Below the pieces are notes generated by a model that was not told the DNA's origin, made no database searches, and worked only from the letters and a program-made list of their open reading frames with translations. Made by a program: the position numbers and the translations under genes. Below, one piece after another: positions 18,846-26,927 of a DNA stretch of 51,406 nucleotides. Origin of the DNA: Planifilum fulgidum (lineage in GTDB: Bacteria > Bacillota > Bacilli > Thermoactinomycetales > DSM-44946); NCBI RefSeq assembly GCF_900113175.1, contig NZ_FOOK01000023.1, positions 1-51,406 of the forward strand. Reading direction: 5' to 3'. Each line of letters begins with the position of its first letter. Within the stretch, counting starts at the first letter, position 1.

Positions 18846-18878
18846 AAAAAAGCGGGCCCTCGGTGGAAAGGCCCGCTT
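18846..18878 (-). terminator. Terminator after thiolase
   Basis: AAGCGGGCC and GGCCCGCTT (18850-18858, 18870-18878) form a perfect stem. On the minus strand it ends in a TTTTTTCC run. It lies directly beyond the thiolase stop and separates it from the CoA-transferase gene. Confidence 0.7.
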
Positions 18879-18888
18879 CTTTCACCGA

Positions 18889-20040
18889 TCACCCTTCCCG
18901 CTCGATGATGGTGGCGATCGCCATGCCGAAGCCGATGCACATGGTCATCAATCCATAACGGGCTTTGCGCCGCTCCATTTCGTGCAAAAGCGTGGCGGTG
19001 ATGCGGGCGCCGCTCGCCCCCAGCGGATGGCCCAGGGCGATCGCTCCGCCGTTGACGTTCACCTTCTCCCAGGGGGCCCCGGTTTCCTTCTGCCAGGCCA
19101 GCACCACCGAAGCAAAGGCTTCATTCACTTCGAACAGATCGATATCATCCATGGTAAGGCCGGCCTTTTTCAGCACCTTCTCCGTGCAGGGAATGACGCC
19201 GGTCAACATGATCGTCGGATCCACCCCGGCGGTGGCGGTGGCGACGATCCGCGCCCGGGGCTTGAGCCCCAACTCCTCCGCTTTTTCCCGGGAGGCGACC
19301 AGCACCGCCGCCGCTCCGTCGGAAATCTGGCTGGAATTGCCGGCGGTCACCACGCCGTCCGCCTGGAAGGAGGGCTCAAGCTGCGCCATCTTTTCCAGGC
19401 TGGTGTCCGCCCGGGGCGTCTCGTCCTTCTCCATCCGGACCGTCTCCCCTTCCTCCGTCACCACGTCGATGGGAACGATCTCCCGGTCGAACCATCCTTC
19501 CCGCTGGGCGCGCAGGGCCTTTTGATGGCTTTCATAGGAGAACCGGTCCAGCTCCTCCCGGGTGAATCCCCATTGGGAGGCGATCATCTCCGCGGAGAAG
19601 CCCTGAGGAATGATCATGTACCGGTCCGTCAACTTGGAGCTGAAGTTTCCGCCGTCGCTTCCCATCGGAACGCGGCTCATGCTCTCCACCCCGGCGGCGA
19701 TGAACAGGTCGCCCATCCCGGCCATGATTTCGTGGGCCGCCTGGTTCAGGGTCTCCAGGCTGGAACCGCACATCCGGTTGGAACTGACCCCGCAAACTTC
19801 CACGGGGAAACCGGCGATCAAAGCCGCGATCCGCCCGATGTTGAACCCCTGTTCGTCGATCTGCGTGACGCAGCCCATCTTCACGTCTTCCACCCATTCC
19901 GGCTTGATCCCGTTCCGTTCCACGATGGCGGAAAGCACATGGGCCGCCATTTCGTCCGGCCGGGTCCGGCTCAGCAGCCCCTTTTTCCGGCCGATGGGCG
20001 TCCGCACGGCGTCAATGATTACAGCATCCCTCGAACTCAC
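18889..20040 (-). CDS. Acetyl-CoA acyltransferase (thiolase)
   Basis: A 383-residue thiolase. The nucleophilic Cys91 lies in NRMCGSSLET. The C-terminal motifs NVNGGAIALGHPLGASGAR (catalytic His) and TMCIGFGMA (second Cys) are present; the last is GFG rather than the more usual GGG. The enzyme cleaves 3-ketoacyl-CoA in beta-oxidation or condenses acetyl-CoA. Its neighbours (SDR, CoA-transferase, acyl-CoA dehydrogenase) point to degradation. Confidence 0.92.
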   Translation of the reverse strand: MSSRDAVIIDAVRTPIGRKKGLLSRTRPDEMAAHVLSAIVERNGIKPEWVEDVKMGCVTQIDEQGFNIGRIAALIAGFPVEVCGVSSNRMCGSSLETLNQAAHEIMAGMGDLFIAAGVESMSRVPMGSDGGNFSSKLTDRYMIIPQGFSAEMIASQWGFTREELDRFSYESHQKALRAQREGWFDREIVPIDVVTEEGETVRMEKDETPRADTSLEKMAQLEPSFQADGVVTAGNSSQISDGAAAVLVASREKAEELGLKPRARIVATATAGVDPTIMLTGVIPCTEKVLKKAGLTMDDIDLFEVNEAFASVVLAWQKETGAPWEKVNVNGGAIALGHPLGASGARITATLLHEMERRKARYGLMTMCIGFGMAIATIIEREG

Positions 20041-20077
20041 TGGCTTCCTCTCCCCTTTTTCGCTCGAATGAAAAAGC

Positions 20078-20128
20078 CTGATCCCGTCCGTCGGAAAACG
20101 GGCCTTCCTTCTTGCCGGCGGGGATCAG
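20078..20128 (-). terminator. Hairpin between SDR and thiolase genes
   Basis: CTGATCCC (20078-20085) pairs with GGGATCAG (20121-20128); on the minus strand GCTTTTTC follows. The loop is large (35 bases) and includes a smaller hairpin. It may attenuate rather than fully stop read-through from the SDR gene into thiolase. Confidence 0.4.
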
Positions 20129-20955
20129 AAGGTGAACAGTTCAATTCCGCCGGACACATAAAGCTCGATGCCGGTGATGTACTTGGCGTGGTTCGATGCG
20201 AGAAAACAGATGGCATTGGCGATGTCCTCCGGTTCGCCGGGACGCTTGAAGGCGGTGCGCTGGATCATCCGCTCCCGCATCTTGGGATCGATCATCTGGA
20301 AGGCTTCCGTGTTGACAATGCCGGGAACGATCGCGTTCACGGTGATGTTGTAGCGGGCGCCTTCCAGGGCCATGCTCTTGGTGAAACCGATGATTCCCGC
20401 CTTGGTCGTGGAATAGCTGGCTTGCCCGAAACCGCCGATGGTTCCGGCGACGGAGGCCATGTTGATGATCCTCCCCCAGTTTTGCTCCTTCATGATCGGC
20501 CAGACCGCCTTGGTGCAGTTGTAGGCCCCCGTCAGGTTCACCCTCAGATCCCTTTCCCAGAACTCGTCATTCTGGTACTCGATGCGGGAGACGTGGTCCA
20601 GGGTGGCGGCGTTGTTGACAAGGATGTGGATGCCGCCCATCTCTTCCTTCACTTTCTGGAATACCTCGTTCACCTGGTCGCGGTCGGTGACGTCCATCCG
20701 GATGGCCATCGAACGGCGCCCCATTTTGCGGATCTCTTCCGCCGTTTTTTCGGCGTAGACGACCCCGGTCGACTTCATCACCTGGCTCATCGGCCCGTAT
20801 TTTTGCGCCGTTTCGTCGTCATCGATGCTTTCCAGCAAAATGTCGGTGATCACCACGTCGGCTCCCGCCCGGGCCAGGGCCAGCGCGTCGGCCCGTCCCA
20901 ACCCGCGGGAAGCTCCCGTGACCAATGCCACTTTTCCTTCCAGAGAATAGGTCAT
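20125..20955 (-). CDS. Short-chain dehydrogenase/reductase
   Basis: A 276-residue classical SDR. TGASRGLG (13-20) binds the dinucleotide; NNAAT replaces the usual NNAG; the catalytic Ser is in NMASVAG and the Tyr-Lys pair in YSTTKAG. An insertion of about 25 residues after the second strand (around 40-70) makes it longer than typical family members. It probably oxidises a 3-hydroxyacyl-CoA or a related alcohol in the same pathway as the genes that follow. The ATG at 20955 has GGGGGGA seven bases upstream. An operator-bearing promoter lies just beyond. Confidence 0.88.
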   Translation of the reverse strand: MTYSLEGKVALVTGASRGLGRADALALARAGADVVITDILLESIDDDETAQKYGPMSQVMKSTGVVYAEKTAEEIRKMGRRSMAIRMDVTDRDQVNEVFQKVKEEMGGIHILVNNAATLDHVSRIEYQNDEFWERDLRVNLTGAYNCTKAVWPIMKEQNWGRIINMASVAGTIGGFGQASYSTTKAGIIGFTKSMALEGARYNITVNAIVPGIVNTEAFQMIDPKMRERMIQRTAFKRPGEPEDIANAICFLASNHAKYITGIELYVSGGIELFTF

Positions 20956-21044
20956 CGACGATTCCCCCCATCTCATGAAGATGTCGTCTTTTGATCCTTT
21001 TTGCGACCGGTCTGAAAAATCGCGGCGGGATGGCAACATTCATT

Positions 21045-21062
21045 TGAATGAACAATCATTCA
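21045..21062 (-). promoter_or_regulatory. FadR-like (TetR family) operator
   Basis: TGAATGATTGTTCATTCA on the minus strand is a palindrome, TGAATGA-N4-TCATTCA. It matches the Bacillus FadR operator consensus TGAATGA-N4-TCATTCA that controls fatty-acid degradation genes. It lies between the promoter and the SDR start, with further ATGAATG half-sites beside it. No TetR gene lies in the window. Confidence 0.75.
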
Positions 21063-21077
21063 TTTGATTCAATTCGG

Positions 21078-21106
21078 ATTATAAACGATTGAAGAACGAA
21101 ATTCAA
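21078..21106 (-). promoter_or_regulatory. Promoter of the SDR gene
   Basis: On the minus strand: TTGAAT (21106-21101), a 17-base spacer and TATAAT (21083-21078), immediately upstream of the FadR-like operator. Confidence 0.7.
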
Positions 21107-21120
21107 GACTTGTCGGGGGA

Positions 21121-21149
21121 TTGACATTTGTTTTTTGCAGGGATAAAAT
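21121..21149 (+). promoter_or_regulatory. Promoter of the ABC-exporter leader
   Basis: TTGACA (21121-21126), a 17-base spacer and TAAAAT (21144-21149). It is a strong sigma-A type promoter, divergent from the SDR promoter and only about 15 bases away from it, so the two may influence each other. Confidence 0.8.
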
Positions 21150-21187
21150 TTAAAAACTGACATCCCTTGAAAGGAGGTCGACGTCCC

Positions 21188-21352
21188 ATGCGGATGGAAA
21201 TCGCCCAAAAATGCCGCCAATCCGCCGCAATCGCCCAAGCGGCAGCTTTTTGCCGCCGTCGCGGTCTTTTTGGCGTTTTTGCGGATTCCGTCTGCCCAAA
21301 ATCGCATCGATCGCGCGTCGACCTCGGCAGGGGGATGCATCCCGAAGTTTGA
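21188..21352 (+). CDS. Short leader ORF upstream of ABC exporter
   Basis: A 54-codon frame beginning MRMEIAQKCRQSAA, with AAAGGAGGTCGACGTCCC immediately ahead of the ATG, so the ribosome site is close to perfect. The product is Cys/Arg/Ala-rich with no recognised domain. The DNA inside is also self-complementary (AATCCGC near 21223 with GCGGATT near 21285; GCGGCA with TGCCGC), so this may be a structured leader rather than a functional peptide. It is followed by tandem hairpins and a terminator before the transporter gene, which suggests a regulatory role. Confidence 0.4.
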   Translation: MRMEIAQKCRQSAAIAQAAAFCRRRGLFGVFADSVCPKSHRSRVDLGRGMHPEV

Positions 21353-21364
21353 CCGGACAACTGC

Positions 21365-21453
21365 CACAGGTCGACACCGGCCTGTGTTGCCTTCATTGGG
21401 AGTTCCGCGTATCTCGGTCGCCGCACCACAGGCCGTCGCCTGTGGTTTTTTTT
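21365..21453 (+). terminator. Tandem hairpins and intrinsic terminator (putative attenuator)
   Basis: Hairpin 1: CACAGG (21365-21370) with CCTGTG (21381-21386). Hairpin 2: CCACAGG (21426-21432) with CCTGTGG (21439-21445), followed by TTTTTTTT (21446-21453), a classical terminator. The arms share sequence, so CCTGTG of hairpin 1 could instead pair with CACAGG of hairpin 2 and prevent termination. The terminator sits 21 bases before the ABC gene start, on the path from the only visible promoter. Confidence 0.65.
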
Positions 21454-21474
21454 GTCGAAAAGGAGAGGTGAAGC

Positions 21475-22353
21475 ATGACGCAAACCCTGGAAATGCCCTC
21501 TTCGCCCCGGACCGAAACCGTGCCGTCCGACAAAGAGGTGGTGATCGATTGCCAAGACGTGTCCAAACACTTCTACGAACCCGTGGAGGGAAGCCGCTCC
21601 TGGCGCAACCTGTTTCTCGGCGAACGCCGGTTGATCCGGGCGGTGAATCAGGTCTCTTTCCGGGTTTACCGGGGGGAGATCTTCGGTCTCCTCGGCTCGA
21701 ACGGGTCCGGAAAATCGACCATGATCCGCCTGATCGCCACCCTCCTCTTCCCCGACGAGGGGAAGCTTACGGTGTTCGGCAAGGATGTGGTCCGGCACCA
21801 GCATGAGGTGCGCCGCCGCATCAACCGGGTGTCGGTGGAGGCCTCCTTTTTCAAGAAGTTGTCCTCCGTGGAAAACCTTCGCTACACCGCGCGCCTCTAC
21901 GGCCTGTCCGCCGAGGAGGGGGAGCGGCGGGCGCTGAAAATCCTGCGGCGGCTGGGGATATCGGAACGGAAATCCCGCGTGCCCCTGGAAAACCTCTCCC
22001 GGGGGATGCAGCAAAAGGTGGCGATCGCCCGGGCCCTGATGACCGATCCGGAACTGGTGCTTCTGGACGAGCCGACCACCGGACTGGATCCCAAATCGAA
22101 GCGGGACGTCCAGGAGTTCCTGCTGGAGGTGAAAAAGAGCGGCCAAACCACGATGATTCTGACCAGCCACGACATGGACGAAGCGGAAAAGCTGTGCGAT
22201 CGCATCGCCATCATCAGCAAGGGATCGCTGATCGCCCTGGACACTCCGGAAGGGCTGAAACGACAGACCGGAGCCTCCACGATGGAGGAAGTCTTTTTCC
22301 GATGTACCGGAATGGAATGGGAGGATGCACTGGCCGATGAAGACGATGAATGA
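21475..22353 (+). CDS. ABC transporter ATP-binding protein (ABC-2 type exporter)
   Basis: A 292-residue ATPase of the ABC-2/DrrA-like exporter class. Walker A is GSNGSGKST (74-82), the signature is LSRGMQQK, and Walker B is LVLLDEPTTGLD followed by the switch His in LTSHDMDEAE. About 55 N-terminal residues precede the usual core, with a segment (FLGERRLIRAVNQVSF) typical of the group that exports polysaccharides or drugs. The ribosome site AAAAGGAGAGG is good. It is coupled to the permease gene, overlapping its start. The substrate is unknown. Confidence 0.9.
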   Translation: MTQTLEMPSSPRTETVPSDKEVVIDCQDVSKHFYEPVEGSRSWRNLFLGERRLIRAVNQVSFRVYRGEIFGLLGSNGSGKSTMIRLIATLLFPDEGKLTVFGKDVVRHQHEVRRRINRVSVEASFFKKLSSVENLRYTARLYGLSAEEGERRALKILRRLGISERKSRVPLENLSRGMQQKVAIARALMTDPELVLLDEPTTGLDPKSKRDVQEFLLEVKKSGQTTMILTSHDMDEAEKLCDRIAIISKGSLIALDTPEGLKRQTGASTMEEVFFRCTGMEWEDALADEDDE

Positions 22354-23143
22354 ACTGGGCGCCTTGGTCGCCTTCGTCGAACGCAGTTTTCGCCTCGTCA
22401 GGCGGTATCTCGCCTGGGAGGTGGTTTTCCTCTTCTATAACATCATCAACACCTTGACCATCGGATTGATCGGATACACCGCAGAGCCCGAAGCCCGGGG
22501 AGAGACCGTCCTCTTCCTGGTGATCGGCGCCCTCTGCTGGGGATTCATGGCGGTCCTTTTCGAGGAAGTGGCCAACACCATCACCTGGGAGCGGTGGGAG
22601 GGGACGATCGAGTACACCTTCATGGCCCCGATCCGCAGGATCACCCATCTGTTCGGAACCTGCCTCTTCGCCATCCTTTACGGCCTCGTGCGGACCATCG
22701 CCGTCCTGATCGCCGTCGCCTTCTTTTTCGACCTGCCCCTTCAGCAGGCCAACCTGCTGGGCGCCCTGGCGGCAGTCGCCGCCGCCGGTCCCGCCTTCAT
22801 GGGCCTGGGGCTGATCGCCGCCGTGCTGCCCCTTCTCTCCCCCGAGCGGGGAACGCAGGCAACCCACATCATTCAGGGAGTGATCCTGTTGGTCTCCGGC
22901 ATCTACTACCCGGTGTCGGTCCTTCCCGACTGGCTCCAGCCTCTGTCCCTCGTATCACCGGGAACCTACGCCCTCGAGGCGGCCCGGGCCGCCCTGCTGA
23001 AGGGGGCGGGAGTGCCCGAACTGCTTCCCGATCTCCTGCTGCTCCTCGGTTTGGGAGCGATCCTCATCCCCCTTGGACTGTGGATTTTTTCCGTCGCCGA
23101 ACGGTACGCGATGCGGACCGGAAAACTGAAGCGGAGCGGATGA
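22337..23143 (+). CDS. ABC-2 type transporter permease
   Basis: A permease of about 268 residues with six predicted hydrophobic segments (around 25-50, 60-80, 105-135, 140-165, 170-190 and 235-255). The pattern GVILLVSGIYYPVSVLPDWLQPLS is typical of ABC-2 membrane subunits. It pairs with the ATPase, whose stop lies inside its first codons. The start is uncertain: ATGs at 22325, 22337 and 22346 are in frame, and GGGAGG at 22318-22323 suits the middle one best. Confidence 0.88.
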   Translation: MKTMNELGALVAFVERSFRLVRRYLAWEVVFLFYNIINTLTIGLIGYTAEPEARGETVLFLVIGALCWGFMAVLFEEVANTITWERWEGTIEYTFMAPIRRITHLFGTCLFAILYGLVRTIAVLIAVAFFFDLPLQQANLLGALAAVAAAGPAFMGLGLIAAVLPLLSPERGTQATHIIQGVILLVSGIYYPVSVLPDWLQPLSLVSPGTYALEAARAALLKGAGVPELLPDLLLLLGLGAILIPLGLWIFSVAERYAMRTGKLKRSG

Positions 23144-23170
23144 ATTGGCGCCGGGGGTTTTCCCCCTTCG

Positions 23171-23217
23171 GACAAAAAACCGTCACTTCTCTGATCGGAA
23201 AGTGACGGTTTTTTGTC
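23171..23217. terminator. Bidirectional terminator after the ABC permease
   Basis: GACAAAAAACCGTCACTT pairs with AAGTGACGGTTTTTTGTC, a long perfect stem including the A and T runs. It lies about 30 bases past the permease stop. Confidence 0.9.
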
Positions 23218-23348
23218 TTTCGGCCGGTTCCTTCCCGTTGTGTGATATCATAAGAGAGAGCCGGGCGAAACATTTCCAAACCGGCCAAAAAGGACGGAAC
23301 GTCGGATCCGCCAGGATCCTTCGCAATAAGGGAAGGGAGAGGCATCCG

Positions 23349-23999
23349 ATGAAAGACCGCCGCAAACAGTTGAAGCGGATCGCATGGTTCGGCGGAATCG
23401 GTCTCTTCGCGGCTGTTCTCATATGGAAGGCGTTGGACGTCGCCAATTGTTTCCCCGGCGGAGGTCCCGCCGCCTCCAGTGAGAACCCGGAAAGCGAAGC
23501 GGAGATCGCGTGGGAGGTTCCGGAGTTCGAAGCGGTGGACCAGGACGGAAAGCCCTTCAAGCTGTCCGATCTGAAGGGCAAGGTGTGGCTCGCCGATTTC
23601 GTCTTCACCAATTGCAACACCGTCTGTCCCCCGATGACGGCCAACATGGCGCTCCTCCAGAAGCGGCTGAAATTTGAAGGGCTGGATGTGGAGATCGTTT
23701 CCTTCAGCGTCGATCCGGAGCGGGACGATCAAAAGGCGATCCACAAGTTCGCCGAGCAGCACGACGTGGATTTCTCCAACTGGCATTTCCTCACGGGCTA
23801 TCCCTTCGAGAAGGTCCAAAAGTTGTCGCGGGAAACCTTCAAAGCGGATGTCCAGATGGATCCCGAATCGGATCAGGTCATCCACGGCACCCAATTTTAT
23901 CTCGTCGATCAGTCCGGAAAGATTCGGAAGATCTACAACGGAATCAAGCTGGACGACGATGAGATCGTGCAAGACGTCAAGGAAATGCTCGGAAAATGA
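23349..23999 (+). CDS. SCO1/SenC family copper chaperone
   Basis: A 216-residue membrane-anchored thioredoxin-fold protein that delivers copper to the CuA site of cytochrome c oxidase (Bacillus YpmQ/BsSco type). One hydrophobic helix at about 11-27 anchors it. The copper ligands are visible: C89 and C93 in TNCNTVCPP and H179 in QVIHGTQFYL. The start at 23349 follows GGGAGAGG. The adjacent downstream ctaG supports a role in oxidase assembly. An intrinsic terminator separates the two genes. Confidence 0.92.
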   Translation: MKDRRKQLKRIAWFGGIGLFAAVLIWKALDVANCFPGGGPAASSENPESEAEIAWEVPEFEAVDQDGKPFKLSDLKGKVWLADFVFTNCNTVCPPMTANMALLQKRLKFEGLDVEIVSFSVDPERDDQKAIHKFAEQHDVDFSNWHFLTGYPFEKVQKLSRETFKADVQMDPESDQVIHGTQFYLVDQSGKIRKIYNGIKLDDDEIVQDVKEMLGK

Positions 24000-24017
24000 A
24001 GGACGGCCCAGAGAAAT

Positions 24018-24062
24018 CCGGACGGAAAAGCCGCACCGTCTTTTCCCGTCCGAATTTTTTCA
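24018..24062 (+). terminator. Terminator after the SCO gene
   Basis: CGGACGGAAAAG pairs with CTTTTCCCGTCCG (one mismatch), followed by AATTTTTTC. It ends the monocistronic sco transcript. Confidence 0.75.
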
Positions 24063-24136
24063 TCATCAATCGCCAACAATGGCCATAAGAAGCGGGGCCA
24101 TCGAACGCCCGTCCCCCGAAAGGAGGGAGTTACTCC

Positions 24137-25018
24137 GTGGGATTTGAAGAACTGATGCAATTGTTTCGTTATCCGGCCAACTGGAACCTGCCGGGGAACC
24201 TGCTGACGGTTCTGGTGGGGGCCACTTATCTCCTCCTCGTCGGTCCCCTGCGCCGGCTGTTCCCGGGATCGACGCCCGTCCGTCCCGGCAAGAAAATTTG
24301 GTTTTTGAGCGGTTTGCTGCTCCTCTATTTCACACTGGGCAGCCCGCTGGACCTGCTGGCCCATGAACTGTTCAGCTTCCACATGTTGCAGATGTCGCTT
24401 TTGTACCTGGTCCTGCCGCCCTTTTTCCTGCAGGGCATTCCGGACTGGATGTTCCGCGCTCTCTTCCGCATCCCCGGCGCAAAACCGGCGGTTTCCCTCT
24501 TCACGCGCCCGATCGTGGCCCTCTTCGTGTTCAACGGGCTGCTCTCCATCTATCACGTTCCGCGGGTCTTCGACGCCGTCATGGGAGACCAGTGGCTGCA
24601 CGCCGTCGTCCATATTCTCCTCGGAATCGCCGCCTTGTTCTTCTGGTGGCCCATCACCGCGCCGGTGGAGGAGCTGGACCGTTTGAGGAGCTGGAAAAGG
24701 CTCGTCTACATCTTTGCCGGCGGCGCCCTGCTCACCCCCGCCTGCGCCCTGATCATCTTCTCCGACAGCCCCATGTTTGCCCTGTACAAAGAGGGCTCCG
24801 CACTGGCGCCGATCCTGCCGCCTCTGGAGGACCAACAGCTGGGCGGCGTCTTGATGAAAATCATCCAGGAGATCTCCTACGGCATCGCCCTGGGCTACAA
24901 TTTCTTCCTCTGGGTGGAGCAGGAACGGGCCAAGGAGCGGAAAGCGAAGGAAACCGACGCCGCTGCGCCGACGACCTTCGGCGGCGCGGGCGGCAAACCG
25001 CAGGCCAATCCCCAATGA
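24137..25018 (+). CDS. ctaG: Cytochrome c oxidase assembly factor CtaG (caa3 type)
   Basis: A 293-residue multi-pass membrane protein needed for caa3 oxidase expression in Bacillus. Typical features: six to seven helices, the His-rich segment LLAHELFSFHMLQMSLLYLVLPPFFLQG, IYHVPRVFDAVM, and the WWPITAPVEE motif. The C-terminal tail is Ala/Gly/Lys-rich. The start is GTG at 24137 behind GAAAGGAGGGAG. It is followed at once by a strong terminator. Confidence 0.93.
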   Translation: MGFEELMQLFRYPANWNLPGNLLTVLVGATYLLLVGPLRRLFPGSTPVRPGKKIWFLSGLLLLYFTLGSPLDLLAHELFSFHMLQMSLLYLVLPPFFLQGIPDWMFRALFRIPGAKPAVSLFTRPIVALFVFNGLLSIYHVPRVFDAVMGDQWLHAVVHILLGIAALFFWWPITAPVEELDRLRSWKRLVYIFAGGALLTPACALIIFSDSPMFALYKEGSALAPILPPLEDQQLGGVLMKIIQEISYGIALGYNFFLWVEQERAKERKAKETDAAAPTTFGGAGGKPQANPQ

Positions 25019-25022
25019 AACA

Positions 25023-25059
25023 AGAAAAGCGGGTCCTGTGCGGGACCCGCTTTTCTTTA
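25023..25059. terminator. Bidirectional terminator between ctaG and M50 protease
   Basis: AGAAAAGCGGGTCC pairs with GGGACCCGCTTTTCT (25023-25056). It serves the convergent ctaG and M50-protease genes. Confidence 0.85.
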
Positions 25060-26181
25060 TCCCTGCACCGCGGCGGGAGACTGCAGGGGCGCCTGCCCGA
25101 GCACGGCCAACATGAAAATGAGGAAGGCGGCCAAGCCGAAATAGGCGATGCCGTAACCGACACGGGTCAGGGGAGGCACCGAATAATACTCTTCGCTCTT
25201 CAGCAGGCCGGGACTCTCCTCGGAGGACGGGATGTAATCCACCAGCAGATGGAGGCGGACCTTCTCCCCGTCCGTCCCGGCGGGTTGGGTTCGAACCAGC
25301 CGGACCCGTTCGACAGTTCCCCCAAATCCCGTGGCGGTGTGGATGACGCCCAGTCCCGGATAAGCGATCTCGAGGCGGTGCTCCCTCGTCGCCACATCGC
25401 AGAAGAGGGAAAAGGGCAAGTCCCGGCGATGCTCCTCTCCCGGAACCAAGAGGCCCGCCTCCTCAAAGGAGCGGCGCTCCACATCCACCTTGATCACGCC
25501 GGTCACCTTGTTTTGTTTCCCCCTGCGGCGGGCGACATAGAATTCCCAAAGCTGCCAGGCGAAAATCAGCCAAACCAGAAAAAGAAGCGGACTGAAGGTA
25601 TAAAGGACGAGAATGAGGCCCACCACCAGGCCCACAGCCCACAGCCAGCGGGAGATGGCCGTCACGATCCTACCCCCGTCGAGGGGATGAATCGGCAACA
25701 GGTTGAAGAGATTGATCAAAAACCCGATCGCCGCGATGGCATAGAAGGGGAGATAATCCGTCACCACCGCCAGGGCGTAACACGCAACGGCCCCCAGAGT
25801 GCCGACCAGAGGGCCGGCATAGGCGACGAACGCCTCGGTCACCGCATCCCGGGGCTGCTTCTTCAGGGTGATCAAGGCCCCGACAAAGGGGATGAAGGCC
25901 GGCGCCGACACGTCCAGTCCCTTTCGGCGGGCCGCCAGAACGTGACCCATTTCGTGGATGAAGATCATGATCACCAGGCCGATCGCCATCGTCCACGGAA
26001 AGACCAGAGCGTAGGCGCCCACCGACACCAGCATGCTGATCAGCGTTCCTCCGGCCTTCCCCAATTTCAACAGGGGCAGTATAAACTTCAATTTTCCCCC
26101 CAAGCTGAGCAGAAGGGCGGCCAGGCCTCCCGCCCATTTCCAGCCGTTCCGTCTCCCTTTCGAACGATTTTCGTCGTTCAA
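25057..26181 (-). CDS. Site-2 protease-like M50 family metalloprotease
   Basis: A 374-residue membrane zinc protease. The metal-binding HEMGH (76-80) and the third ligand in NLLPIHPLDG (160-169) are intact, on hydrophobic helices as in intramembrane proteases. Between them lies AYAGPLVGTLGA. A cytoplasmic or extracytoplasmic beta-rich domain follows (about 215-340), then one last helix. It resembles YydH/SpoIVFB-like peptidases of unknown substrate rather than RseP, as no PDZ domain is seen. The TTG at 26181 is chosen for GGGAGGA seven bases upstream; the upstream ATG lacks a ribosome site. Confidence 0.85.
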   Translation of the reverse strand: MNDENRSKGRRNGWKWAGGLAALLLSLGGKLKFILPLLKLGKAGGTLISMLVSVGAYALVFPWTMAIGLVIMIFIHEMGHVLAARRKGLDVSAPAFIPFVGALITLKKQPRDAVTEAFVAYAGPLVGTLGAVACYALAVVTDYLPFYAIAAIGFLINLFNLLPIHPLDGGRIVTAISRWLWAVGLVVGLILVLYTFSPLLFLVWLIFAWQLWEFYVARRRGKQNKVTGVIKVDVERRSFEEAGLLVPGEEHRRDLPFSLFCDVATREHRLEIAYPGLGVIHTATGFGGTVERVRLVRTQPAGTDGEKVRLHLLVDYIPSSEESPGLLKSEEYYSVPPLTRVGYGIAYFGLAAFLIFMLAVLGQAPLQSPAAVQG

Positions 26182-26409
26182 ACCATCGTCCTCCCGGTAT
26201 GCTCTGTTTTGGCTCCCCTTCATGTGCCACGGGGAGACCTTCGACAAAAACAGCCTCCATTCCCTTTTTTTCATCGGGATCGCTCACGTTCATGATACCC
26301 TCTTGAGGCGGATTCAAACAATCAAAAAAATGATGAATCTCATCCGTCCGCAAACGCGGCCCCCTCCTGCCGCCCAAGCAAAGAAAGACCGCGCGTGAGA
26401 CTTATAAAC

Positions 26410-26437
26410 AAAAAAACCCTTGTGACCAAGGGTTTTC
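26410..26437 (-). terminator. Terminator of tRNA-Ala
   Basis: AAAACCCTTG and CAAGGGTTTT form a stem with loop GTCA; on the minus strand TTTTTTTG follows. It lies three bases past the CCA end of the tRNA. Confidence 0.85.
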
Positions 26438-26439
26438 AT

Positions 26440-26515
26440 TGGTGGAGCTGAGCGGGCTCGAACCGCCGACCTCCTCGTTGCGAACGAGGCGCTCTCCCAG
26501 CTGAGCTACAGCCCC
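26440..26515 (-). tRNA. tRNA-Ala (anticodon CGC)
   Basis: A 76-base cloverleaf with encoded CCA. Acceptor GGGGCTG pairs with CAGCTCC. The anticodon stem CCTCG/CGAGG closes the loop TTCGCAA, giving anticodon CGC, which reads the GCG codon. The T-arm carries GGTTCGAGC. The GCG isoacceptor suits a GC-rich genome. Confidence 0.95.
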
Positions 26516-26927
26516 ATGTATTCGTTTCGCACGCATCTATCATGTTACACGTTCGGCGGAAAAAAGTCAACCGGAAAAACGGAACAGATCCTCCAGCATT
26601 CCCCCAATAGGACCCCGATGAAAATGAAGGCCGCCGCGCGGCCGACAATGCGCTTCGGCCGCTCCGGCCCAATGTTCCGCTCCCCGCGGGCGCCGGATGC
26701 CTGAACAAACCTCCCGCCGCACATCGACAGCGCGGTGGGGACCCGCGCTCACCCCATGAATTCAAGGTGCGGCCGGCAATCACCCCTTCGTCCGGCCGGT
26801 ATGCCCCGGAAAAGGGGAAGAGTGCGGCAAAAAATTTTGGGGATAAAAGAAAGGGCTTTCCGCCTCGACCCGTCAGCCGGTTTCGGCGGAAAACCCCTTT
26901 CCCTTCACTGCCGGCCGATCGCCGGCG
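26516..26927. other. Intergenic region upstream of the tRNA
   Basis: No convincing gene. One minus-strand frame (26545-26724, 59 codons) encodes a basic N-terminus and a single hydrophobic helix ([13 protein letters not shown]) but has no ribosome site at its ATG. It might be a small membrane protein; support is weak. The tRNA promoter must lie close to 26516 but is not obvious. Confidence 0.4.

Noticed and set aside
18838-20994. A 718-codon plus-strand open frame opposite thiolase and SDR
   Set aside because: Antisense of conserved genes; no domain pattern.
23064-23972. A 302-codon minus-strand frame opposite the SCO gene
   Set aside because: Antisense to a gene with intact copper ligands and crosses a strong terminator.
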